A stretch of DNA of 64,000 bases from Arthrobacter sp. B3I9 (lineage in GTDB: Bacteria > Actinomycetota > Actinomycetes > Actinomycetales > Micrococcaceae): NCBI RefSeq assembly GCF_030816935.1, contig NZ_JAUSYO010000001.1, positions 1,798,001 to 1,862,000 on the forward strand, in the 5' to 3' direction. This document shows positions 54,385-64,000 of the stretch, one piece after another. The notes under the pieces were generated by a model. That model was not told the DNA's origin. It saw nothing but the letters and a program-made list of their open reading frames with translations, and made no database searches. A program made the translations under genes and the position numbers. Positions within the stretch are counted from its first letter, which is position 1. Each line of letters starts with the position of its first letter.

Positions 54385-54727
54385 AACTGATTACAGCAAT
54401 CGTCCGGCCGGAAAAGCTCGATGCCATCCGGGAAGGCCTGGAGGCCTACGGGGTGCAGGGCCTCACGACCCCACGGTCAGCGCGGCCAGCGGCTATGGCC
54501 GGCAGCGCGGCTACACCGAGGTGTACCGCGGAGCCGAGTACAACGTGGACCTGCTGCCCAAGATCCGGGTAGAGGTCCTGGCCACGGACGAACAGGCGGA
54601 CGATATCCTCGATGTCATCATCGCCAGCTCGAACACCGGCCGGGCCGGCGACGGCAAGGCCTGGACGATGGATGTGTTCGAAGCGGTGCGGGTCCGCACC
54701 GGGGAACGCGGGGCCGCCGCCATCTAG
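54381..54727 (+). pseudogene. glnK: PII nitrogen regulatory protein (GlnK/GlnB), frameshifted
   Basis: The frame starts normally (MKLITAIVRPEKLDAIREGL) to residue 29 (GLT). An 8-bp insertion at about 54468-54475 then shifts it and a stop follows at 54572. Removing these 8 bases restores ...SAASGYGRQRGYTEVYRGAEY... (T-loop with Tyr51) through KIRVEVLATDEQADDILDV to GERGAAAI, giving exactly the standard 112 residues. The inserted segment is an imperfect copy of the preceding 8 bases. PII normally binds AmtB, ATP and 2-oxoglutarate to gate ammonium uptake. As drawn, no functional PII is made; no glnD follows. Confidence 0.88.
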
Positions 54728-54753
54728 GCCTGACACAGAAGCCCTGACACAGA

Positions 54754-54793
54754 AGCGGGCCGGTTACCTGACAAAGGTAACCGGCCCGCTTTT
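54754..54793 (+). terminator. Rho-independent terminator
   Basis: A perfect 16-bp stem (54754-54769 with 54775-54790) with a 5-nt loop is followed by TTT. It ends the amtB-PII transcript and also faces the convergent G6PDH gene. Confidence 0.9.
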
Positions 54794-54816
54794 GCATGCC
54801 TTGTCTTTTGCGTGCC

Positions 54817-56205
54817 TTAGGTGGTCCAGCCCTCCGGACCTGATGACCCGGCGCGGTACTCCTCCAGCGGAACGTTGCCTTGGGCCCACGCCTGCAGCAC
54901 GGGATCGACAATGCGCCAGCAGTCCTCCGCGGTGTCGGCCCGGACGGACAGCAGGGGGTCGCCGGTCAGGACGCCTTCCAGGACTTCGCCGTAGGGCAGG
55001 AGCTCGGAGGCGCTGAGCTCGGCCTGCAGCGTGACCCGGTCAAGGTCCAGGACGTTGCCCGGGCCGTTCACATCGACGTCGAACTGAAGAGTGTCCGGTC
55101 CGAAGCCGATCCGGAGCTGGTTGGGGGCGTCCACCCCCGTGAACCCCCGGGGCAGGTGCGGCACGGGCCGGAACGTCACCACGGCTTCCTTGCGTTTATC
55201 GCCCAGGGCCTTGCCGGAGCGCAGGATGAAGGGAACCCCCTGCCAGCGCCAGTTGTCGATGTCCACCTGGACCTCGGCAAGGGTTTCGGTGTTCCGGCTC
55301 GGGTCCACGCCTTCTTCTTTCGCGTAGTTTGGGATCTCGCGCCCGGAGATGGAGCCGGCGGTGTACCGTGCGCGGCGCGTGCTCTCCGTATAGGGCGGCT
55401 TGATGCTGCTGGCGCGCAAAACCGTGGCCACGGCGTCGCGGAGATCACGCTCGTCAACGGACGCCGGCGGTTCGATCGCCATCAGCGCCATGATCTGCAG
55501 CAGATGGCTCTGGATCATGTCCCGGAGGGCGCCGGCGCCGTCGTAATACCGGGCGCGGCCCTCCAGGGCCAGGTCCTCATCGAAGATGACCTCTACCTTT
55601 TCGATGTACTCCCGGTTCCACACGGGTTCGAGGAAGGTGTTCGCGAAACGCAGGCCCAGGATGTTCAGCACCGTGGCCTTGCCCAGGAAATGGTCAACCC
55701 GGTGGATGTGGTCCTCCGGCGCCAGGGTGGCTAGAACCTTGTTCAGGTGCCGGGCGGACTCCTGATCGGAGCCGAACGGTTTCTCCATCACCAGCCGGGT
55801 CCCTTGCGGCACCTGCTCCGGGGCCAGGGCCTCGCAGGCCAGCTGGCTGATCCGCGGCGGGAGGGCGAAGTACACGGCCACCGGGCCCGCAAGCTGCCCC
55901 AGGAGACCGGCGAGCTGTCCCTCTGCGGTGACGTCCAGCTGGTGGTAGCTGGTGGTTTCGCGGATCCGCTTCAACTCGCCCCGGCCGTCCGCCTCCGCCT
56001 CGGAATCGGCGGCGGCGAAGGACGCCTCGACGCGTTCAAGCCATTGGTCCTCGGTCCACGGGTCCGAACCCGCGCCCACCAGCGTGAGGCCCTCGGCATG
56101 TCCGCGGGCCACCAGCCGGGCCAATCCGGGCAGCAGCAGCCGCCCGGTGAGGTCGCCCGAGGCGCCGAGGATGAGCAGTGTTTTCACAGTTGTTTGGCTG
56201 GTCAC
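54817..56205 (-). CDS. zwf: Glucose-6-phosphate dehydrogenase
   Basis: The 462-residue protein has the N-terminal Rossmann motif LLILGASGDLTGRLLLPGLARL, the substrate site RVDHFLGKATVLN (catalytic His) and the following DMIQSHLLQIMALMA segment. It oxidises glucose-6-phosphate to 6-phosphogluconolactone with NADP+. It stands alone, with no opcA or pgl partner nearby, so it may be a second paralogue of the pentose phosphate enzyme. It ends next to the terminator and diverges from ffh. Confidence 0.9.
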   Translation of the reverse strand: MTSQTTVKTLLILGASGDLTGRLLLPGLARLVARGHAEGLTLVGAGSDPWTEDQWLERVEASFAAADSEAEADGRGELKRIRETTSYHQLDVTAEGQLAGLLGQLAGPVAVYFALPPRISQLACEALAPEQVPQGTRLVMEKPFGSDQESARHLNKVLATLAPEDHIHRVDHFLGKATVLNILGLRFANTFLEPVWNREYIEKVEVIFDEDLALEGRARYYDGAGALRDMIQSHLLQIMALMAIEPPASVDERDLRDAVATVLRASSIKPPYTESTRRARYTAGSISGREIPNYAKEEGVDPSRNTETLAEVQVDIDNWRWQGVPFILRSGKALGDKRKEAVVTFRPVPHLPRGFTGVDAPNQLRIGFGPDTLQFDVDVNGPGNVLDLDRVTLQAELSASELLPYGEVLEGVLTGDPLLSVRADTAEDCWRIVDPVLQAWAQGNVPLEEYRAGSSGPEGWTT

Positions 56206-56356
56206 CCTGTCAGCATGCCATCTTCGAGGCGCGTCTTGGTACCCTAGATAGTCGAGTCCCGTTGTCGAGACGGTTCGTTCAGGCGAACATCAGTCGCGAC
56301 GCTGGCGTGCCGGACCGGCCGCCATCCGCAGATCCACTGAAAGAAGTGCACGGCGC

Positions 56357-57943
56357 GTGTTCAATTCACTCTCTGACCGGTTGACAGCAACCTTCAAGAA
56401 CCTCCGCGGCAAGGGCCGCCTCACTGAGGCGGATGTCGACGGCACGGTCCGCGAGATCCGGCGGGCCTTGCTGGACGCCGACGTTGCCGTGCCCGTGGTC
56501 CGCGAATTCACCGCCCGCGTACGGGAGCGGGCGCTCGGAGCCGAGGTCAACGCAGCACTGAACCCGGGCCAGCAGATCGTCAAGATCGTCAACGAGGAAC
56601 TCGTCGAGATCCTCGGTGGCGAAACCCGCCGGATCCGGCTCGCCAAGAGCGGTCCCACTGTCATCATGCTCGCCGGCCTCCAGGGTGCCGGTAAGACCAC
56701 GCTCGCCGGCAAGCTGTCCAAGCACCTCAAGGCCCAGGGCCACAGCCCCATGCTGGTCGCTTCCGACCTGCAGCGCCCCAACGCCGTGAACCAGCTCCAG
56801 ATTGTCGGGCAGCGCGCCGGCGTGCCGGTGTTCGCCCCGCACCCGGGCGCCACCATCACCGAGCTCGAGCATCCGGCCGGTGACCCGGTCGCCGTCGCGC
56901 GTGCCGGCGTCGAGGAAGCACGCCGCACGCTGCACGACGTCGTGATCGTCGACACCGCCGGCCGTACCGGCGTCGACGCCGACATGATGGAACAGGCGCG
57001 CCAGATCCGCCGGGCCATCGTCCCCAACGAAGTCCTGTTCGTGATCGACTCGATGATCGGCCAGGACGCCGTCAACACGGCGCTGGCGTTCGATGAGGGC
57101 GTCAACTTCACCGGCATCGTGCTGTCCAAGCTCGACGGCGACGCCCGCGGCGGTGCCGCGCTGTCGGTCGCGTCGGTGACCGGCAAGCCGGTGATGTTCG
57201 CGTCCACCGGCGAGGGCCTGGATGACTTCGAGCTCTTCCACCCGGACCGCATGGCCTCGCGCATCCTCGACCTCGGTGACGTGCTCACCCTGATCGAACA
57301 GGCTGAAAAGTCCTGGGATAAGGATGAGGCCGCCCGGATGGCGAAGAAGTTCGCCGACCAGGAAGACTTCACCCTGGACGACTTCCTCGCCCAGATGCAG
57401 CAGATCCGCAACATGGGCTCGATGAAGAAGATGCTCATGATGATGCCGGGTGCGCAGAACATCCGGCAGCAGCTCGAACAGTTCGATGAGCGTGAAATTG
57501 ACCGCGTCGAGGCCATCGTCCGGTCCATGACCCCGCACGAGCGCGTCGCGCCCAAGATCATCAACGGCTCCCGCCGGGCCCGCATCGCCCGCGGCTCGGG
57601 CGTGCACGTCTCCGAGGTCAACGGCCTGCTGGAGCGCTTCGGCCAGGCCCAGAAGATGATGAAGAAGATGGCGGCCGGCGGCGGAATGCCGGGGATGCCG
57701 GGGATGCCCGGGATGGGTGGAGGGGGAGCCCGCAAGGGTGCCAAGAATGCTCCCAAGAAAAAGGCCCGCTCGGGCAACCCGGCCAAAGCCGCGCAGGAGC
57801 TGAAGGAGGCGGAGGCGCGGCGTGCCGCCGGTGCCAAGGCCCTGCCCACGGGCGCCTCCTTCGGCCAGCAGGGCGGTGACTTCGATCCCTCCCAGCTGAA
57901 CCTTCCCAAGGGCTTCGACAAGTTCCTCGGCGGCAGCAAGTAG
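56357..57943 (+). CDS. ffh: Signal recognition particle protein Ffh
   Basis: GTG 56357 starts a 528-residue protein with N domain (SLSDRLTATFKNLRGKGRLTE), G domain (GLQGAGKTTLAGKLSKHL, DLQRPNAVNQL, IVDTAGRTG, SKLDGDARGGAAL, STGEGLDDFELF) and the methionine-rich M domain (~330-440: MQQIRNMGSMKKMLMMMPG). The C-terminal tail has MPGMPGMPGMGGGG repeats and a basic segment. It binds 4.5S RNA and signal peptides; the receptor FtsY is 6.6 kb upstream. Confidence 0.96.
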   Translation: MFNSLSDRLTATFKNLRGKGRLTEADVDGTVREIRRALLDADVAVPVVREFTARVRERALGAEVNAALNPGQQIVKIVNEELVEILGGETRRIRLAKSGPTVIMLAGLQGAGKTTLAGKLSKHLKAQGHSPMLVASDLQRPNAVNQLQIVGQRAGVPVFAPHPGATITELEHPAGDPVAVARAGVEEARRTLHDVVIVDTAGRTGVDADMMEQARQIRRAIVPNEVLFVIDSMIGQDAVNTALAFDEGVNFTGIVLSKLDGDARGGAALSVASVTGKPVMFASTGEGLDDFELFHPDRMASRILDLGDVLTLIEQAEKSWDKDEAARMAKKFADQEDFTLDDFLAQMQQIRNMGSMKKMLMMMPGAQNIRQQLEQFDEREIDRVEAIVRSMTPHERVAPKIINGSRRARIARGSGVHVSEVNGLLERFGQAQKMMKKMAAGGGMPGMPGMPGMGGGGARKGAKNAPKKKARSGNPAKAAQELKEAEARRAAGAKALPTGASFGQQGGDFDPSQLNLPKGFDKFLGGSK

Positions 57944-57979
57944 GTACCGGGCCGCCGGGCCGGACGCCGGCGGCGCGCC

Positions 57980-58028
57980 GAACCGGGACGCGTCCGCACC
58001 CGGACGCGGCGAACCGGGACGCGTCCGC
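57980..58028 (+). repeat. 18-bp direct repeat downstream of ffh
   Basis: The word GAACCGGGACGCGTCCGC occurs at 57980-57997 and 58011-58028. Each copy contains a GACGCGTC palindrome. It lies between ffh and the hydrolase. Confidence 0.6.
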
Positions 58029-58074
58029 TATGTCGGGTCCCACCATTGACGGGCCTGTGCCCTAGGGTTGGAGC

Positions 58075-60756
<2,682 letters not shown>

Positions 60757-60860
60757 TGTGGTCGTAGACGAAGCTACCACAGCGTGGCGGGCAGGCGCTG
60801 TCAGGGGCAGCAAAGCCTTGCGCCGGGCGGCCGGAACGTCCGGCGGATTAGGCTGGATGC

Positions 60861-61961
60861 ATGAGCAGCATCATCGAGTTCAGCGGTCCCGTCCTCACCG
60901 GACCGGACCGGGAACGCCGCGGGCTCTGGTCCGTCGGCGGGATCCTGACGTCCCACCGTCCCGCCGCCGCGGCGGACCGCGTGCTGGACGGATGGGTCAT
61001 CCCAGGACTGGTTGACGCGCACTGCCACATCGGCCTCGGCCCTGGCGGAGACGTTCCGGACGCGGTGGCCGAGGCGCAGGCACTCACCGACCGCGACGCC
61101 GGCACCCTGCTCGTGAGGGACGCCGGCGCCGTGCACGATACCCGCTGGCTGCAGCGCCGGGAAGACCTGCCGCGCATCATCCGCTCCGGCCGGCACATCG
61201 CGAGAACCCGGCGCTACCTCCGCGGGTTCGCCGTCGAAGTGGAGCCGGAGGATCTGGTGGAAGCCGTTCGCAAGCAGGCCCGGGCCGGCGACGGGTGGGT
61301 CAAGCTGGTGGGGGACTGGATCGACCGCGACGCCGGAGACCTCGCCCCCAGCTTTCCGGCCCGGGCGCTCAGGGACGCTGTGCAGGCGGCCCATGACGAG
61401 GGCGCAAGGGTCACGGCGCACTGCTTTGCGGAGGACACGCTGGACGACATGCTCGACGCCGGCATCGACTGCATCGAGCATGCGACCGGCCTGCTCCCGC
61501 GGCACCTGCCGCGCTTCGTGGAGCAAAGCGTGCCGGTCGTGCCCACGCTGATCAACATCGCAACCTTCCCGCAGATCGCGGCGCAGGCCGAGGCCAAATT
61601 CCCCCGCTACGCCGCCCACATGCGTTTGCTCTGGGAGCGCCGGGGCGAGCGGATTCAGGAGGCATACGAGGCGGGAGTACGGATCTACGCCGGAACGGAT
61701 GCAGGCAGCGTCATCAAGCACGGGCGGATTGTCGATGAAGTCCTGGCGCTGCACTCGGCCGGACTTCCGGCTGCGGCCGCCCTCGACGCCGCGTCCTGGG
61801 CTGCACGGGCCTGGCTGGGCGCGGAGGCGATCAGCGAGGGCGCGAGTGCGGACCTGCTGGTCTGCGCAGAGGACCCGCGGAAGGATCTGGGTACGCTGCG
61901 CCGGCCCAGCCAGATCGTACTGCGGGGCAAACACATTCAAGGGAAGCAGCACGGCCATTAG
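60861..61961 (+). CDS. Amidohydrolase family protein
   Basis: The 366-residue protein is a metal-dependent amidohydrolase: metal ligands in DAHCHIGLG, a Lys in WVKLVGDW, His in ARVTAHCF and DCIEHATGL, and the catalytic Asp in YAGTDAGS. Its order resembles imidazolonepropionase/prolidase-like subtypes of this superfamily. The substrate is unknown. It diverges from thiC, with the riboswitch on the other side. Confidence 0.85.
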   Translation: MSSIIEFSGPVLTGPDRERRGLWSVGGILTSHRPAAAADRVLDGWVIPGLVDAHCHIGLGPGGDVPDAVAEAQALTDRDAGTLLVRDAGAVHDTRWLQRREDLPRIIRSGRHIARTRRYLRGFAVEVEPEDLVEAVRKQARAGDGWVKLVGDWIDRDAGDLAPSFPARALRDAVQAAHDEGARVTAHCFAEDTLDDMLDAGIDCIEHATGLLPRHLPRFVEQSVPVVPTLINIATFPQIAAQAEAKFPRYAAHMRLLWERRGERIQEAYEAGVRIYAGTDAGSVIKHGRIVDEVLALHSAGLPAAAALDAASWAARAWLGAEAISEGASADLLVCAEDPRKDLGTLRRPSQIVLRGKHIQGKQHGH

Positions 61962-61968
61962 GAATAAA

Positions 61969-61980
61969 TTGAAGCTTCAA
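61969..61980 (+). promoter_or_regulatory. Perfect palindrome TTGAAGCTTCAA, putative MarR-type operator
   Basis: A 12-bp perfect palindrome lies 63 nt upstream of the VOC-protein start, in an AT-rich stretch that stands out from its surroundings. Similar TTGAA-TTCAA sites are typical for MarR-family repressors of dioxygenase-like genes. No regulator gene is within the window. Confidence 0.4.
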
Positions 61981-62043
61981 GTAATTTATCTCTAGGTAAG
62001 GTCATCGACGGTCGATGGCCCCTGAAGCACCCGGAGCGATCAC

Positions 62044-62919
62044 ATGACAGCAGAAGCCAGCACCCAGGACCTTCTTCCCGCCGACCTCACCATGGGCACC
62101 GTGATGCTCAAGGTCGGCGACATGAAGGTCATGACGGACTACTACCAGCGCGCCCTCGGCCTCGAGATCGTGGCCGAGCAGGACGGCGGGCTCTACCTGG
62201 GCCGCCGGCACAAACCGCTGGTCCACCTCGCCCCGGCGCCTGGCCTCGCCATCCCTTCCCGCGGTGAAGCCGGCCTCTTCCACACCGCCCTGCTGTTCGA
62301 GGACCAGCCGTCCCTCGCCGCCACCGTCGCCACTGCCGCCCAGTATGAGCCGCAGTCCTTCACCGGAAGCGCCGACCACCTCGTCAGCGAGGCCTTCTAT
62401 TTCAGCGACCCTGAGGGCAACGGCATCGAGCTGTACTGGGACCGTCCCCGCGAGGCCTGGTCGTGGGAGGGGAAGAACGTGGTGATGGACAGCCTGGCCC
62501 TTCCGCCGCAGCGGTACCTCGAGACATTCCTCACCGAGGAATCCGTGACCGGGCAGCGCGAGGCGGAGGCCGGCGTCGGGCACGTCCACCTGCAGGTGGG
62601 GGACGTGCACTCGGCGCAGGAGTTCTACGTGGGGACGCTCGGCTTTGAAAAGACCGCAGGCTGGCACGGCCAGGCGCTCTTTGTGTCCGCAGGCGGCTAC
62701 CACCACCACATGGCCATGAACGTATGGAACAGCCGCGGTGCCGGCCCCCGCAGGGACACGCTAGGACTCGGTGAGGTGCTGATCGAAGTACCCTCCGGCG
62801 ACGACGTCGGAGCGCTCGCGGACCGCCTCCAGACCGCCGGCGTCCAGTCCCACCACACCGGCGCCGAACTGCGCTTCGAGGACCCGTGGCGCAACCGGAT
62901 CCGCGTGGCTGTGCGCTGA
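62044..62919 (+). CDS. VOC-family dioxygenase/glyoxalase-like protein (CatE-like)
   Basis: The 291-residue protein contains two vicinal-oxygen-chelate modules: residues ~15-135 (GTVMLKVGDMKVMTDYYQRA, FYFSDPEGNGIELYW) and ~175-285 (VGHVHLQVGDVHSAQEFYV, YHHHMAMNVW, FEDPWRNRIRV). His and Glu positions for a metal are clearer in the second module. It resembles the CatE/catechol-2,3-dioxygenase-like group. A palindromic operator just upstream suggests induction by a small molecule. Substrate not determined. Confidence 0.82.
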   Translation: MTAEASTQDLLPADLTMGTVMLKVGDMKVMTDYYQRALGLEIVAEQDGGLYLGRRHKPLVHLAPAPGLAIPSRGEAGLFHTALLFEDQPSLAATVATAAQYEPQSFTGSADHLVSEAFYFSDPEGNGIELYWDRPREAWSWEGKNVVMDSLALPPQRYLETFLTEESVTGQREAEAGVGHVHLQVGDVHSAQEFYVGTLGFEKTAGWHGQALFVSAGGYHHHMAMNVWNSRGAGPRRDTLGLGEVLIEVPSGDDVGALADRLQTAGVQSHHTGAELRFEDPWRNRIRVAVR

Positions 62920-62949
62920 GCTTGAACCAACGCTCGTCGCCGGACGGCA

Positions 62950-63418
62950 GGGAGCATGTCCAGCCCTGGTAGTCCGCCAATGGACATGCTCAACGGTCGT
63001 GGCCTGGATTGGACATGCTCAACGTTCCCGGCTGGGACCACGGGGCATGTCCAATGGTTGAGGCGTGGAATGGACATAGTGGCTGTATGTCCATTGGCTG
63101 CGGCCAGCGGAGGGCATGACCACCGGTGAAGCGTAGTCAGAGAGGGCATGCCCATCGGTCGCAGCCAAGGAAGAGCATGTCCGGTCGGCGAGGCATGGAT
63201 TGGACATGCTCAACGTTCCCGGTGGGACCACGGGGCATGTCCAATGGTCGCGGCCCGGAATGGACATAGTGGCTGTATGTCCATTGGCGGCGGTCAACGG
63301 AGAGCATGTCCAGCGGGTGAGGCGTGGTCAGGGAGGGCATGCCCCTTGGTCGCGGCCAAGGGAGGGCATGTCCTGCGGGCAAAGCGCGTCCAAGGGAGCG
63401 CACGCCCCGTCGGAGCGC
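62950..63418. repeat. Intergenic array of ~30-bp degenerate repeats with a higher-order duplication
   Basis: About 14-16 degenerate units of ~26-34 bp fill the gap between the VOC gene and the last CDS. Each has a GGRCATGYYC-like core (for example 63052-63061 and 63233-63242, both GGGCATGTCC) followed by GGTCG-GGC-like sequence. Some cores read in inverse orientation (GGACATG at 62982, 63011, 63202). A block at 63005-63098 recurs at 63196-63288 with a few substitutions and one 1-bp indel, so units have been amplified in groups. Both strands show open frames through the array, but they are driven by the repeat and carry no recognisable protein. Confidence 0.85.
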
Positions 63419-63497
63419 CGGCCGGGCTGGAGCGGCTAGGCTAAAGCGACGCTGAAAGCCGCGGCCCTGCGCCGCCAGACACCTAAGGACGAGTTCG

Positions 63498-63935
63498 ATG
63501 GGATTCACCGAAGTCTTTGCCGCCACCCACGATGAAGCCCTCAAGCGCGCAGCCGACCTCGAAAGCGGCCGCCAAGCCGCACCCGGCGCCGTCCGGATCC
63601 CAGACATCAGCGACTTCGAGATCGAGCGGCTCGGCGATCTGGCCGGCGCCGCGGTGCACGCAGCGGGCGCCGACTATGAGCTCGCGATGGTGGATGTGTC
63701 CAGTGACTCGCTGCTGGGTGTTCCGGCCGCCATGGTCCGGGCCCTGGCGGAGCTGCTGAGCTACGAGACCGAAGGGGAAGGCGACATCCTGGCAGAGGTC
63801 TCCGAGAGCTGGGCAGCCGAGGAGGACATGCCCTTCGGTGCCGAGCAGGCCGGGCGCTACGTCCGGCAGCTCGCCGAGCTGGCCGCCGGCGTGGACCCCA
63901 CCACGAAGGCCGGGTTGTACGTCTGGACCTCCTGA
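63498..63935 (+). CDS. Small acidic protein, unrecognised
   Basis: The 145-residue protein (ATG 63498, weak upstream ribosome site AAGGACG) is acidic and Ala-rich, with no signal peptide or membrane segment. Segments such as IPDISDFEIERLGDLAGAAV and ESWAAEEDMPFGAEQAGRYV suggest a compact helical fold. GC-rich codon usage supports it being real. No family was recognised. Confidence 0.7.
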   Translation: MGFTEVFAATHDEALKRAADLESGRQAAPGAVRIPDISDFEIERLGDLAGAAVHAAGADYELAMVDVSSDSLLGVPAAMVRALAELLSYETEGEGDILAEVSESWAAEEDMPFGAEQAGRYVRQLAELAAGVDPTTKAGLYVWTS

Positions 63936-64000
63936 GGCCTAGGAGAAATCCGCCGAAAGAGCCCGCCGCGGGTGTCAAGTCGAAATCCCGCCGGTGATCT

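Noticed and set aside
62950..63444. CRISPR array
   Set aside because: Units are degenerate with no constant repeat/unique spacer pattern and no cas genes nearby.
63148..63444. Protein-coding frames through the repeat array
   Set aside because: Open frames occur on both strands because of repeat periodicity; composition is unlike neighbouring genes.

Overview
The window looks like chromosome from a high-GC actinobacterium of the Micrococcaceae, most likely Arthrobacter or Pseudarthrobacter. This is inferred from the G/C-rich third codon positions, frequent GTG/TTG starts, a fused oleBC olefin gene, and the housekeeping order thiL / DhaL-domain gene / recG / rsmD / coaD / DUF177 / rpmF / rnc / mutM / smc / ftsY / ffh. 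No rRNA, tRNA or CRISPR array was seen.

Region 1 (1-29.3 kb) is a cell-surface glycopolymer locus. It opens with the 3' part of a LytR-CpsA-Psr ligase and a DUF3515 lipoprotein. A tightly overlapping plus-strand operon follows (2.5-15.5 kb): two GT4 glycosyltransferases, a TagG/TagH-type ABC exporter, a two-domain glycosyltransferase, a UDP-ManNAc dehydrogenase, a very large GT2 + CDP-glycerol glycerophosphotransferase-type polymerase, and a pyruvyl transferase. From about 10.4 kb to 25 kb the codon usage is visibly less GC-biased. This part carries secreted FN3-nuclease and propeller/FN3/LamG proteins, a capsule-type glycosyltransferase, a sugar-phosphate nucleotidyltransferase and a GT92/GT2-like protein. 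Decayed ISL3-family transposase remnants lie at about 15.8-16.4 kb and 25.1-25.3 kb, on either side of the 16.7-24.9 kb genes. UDP-GlcNAc 2-epimerase (wecB, 27-28 kb) would supply the WecC-like dehydrogenase, giving UDP-ManNAcA.

Region 2 (29.4-39.8 kb) is housekeeping: thiL, a DhaL-domain protein, recG (with a one-base frameshift), rsmD, a spermidine-synthase-like protein, an aminotransferase, coaD, then the DUF177-rpmF-rnc-mutM run. The DUF177 gene appears to start at ATT. Region 3 (39.9-44.6 kb) is a minus-strand oleA-oleBC-oleD operon for head-to-head condensation of fatty acyl chains to long-chain alkenes. Region 4 (44.8-58 kb) holds smc, ftsY, a membrane-anchored GH79-like hydrolase, an MFS transporter, amtB with GlnR-like boxes, a PII gene broken by an 8-bp insertion, a G6PDH and ffh.

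Region 5 (58-64 kb) has an alpha/beta hydrolase, thiC with a TPP riboswitch, an amidohydrolase, a VOC-domain protein behind a palindromic putative operator, a ~470-bp intergenic array of ~30-bp repeats with a near-palindromic GGRCATGTCC-like core and a higher-order duplication, and a small unrecognised protein. The least explained items are the repeat array, the two frameshifted housekeeping genes, the ATT start and the IS-flanked surface island.
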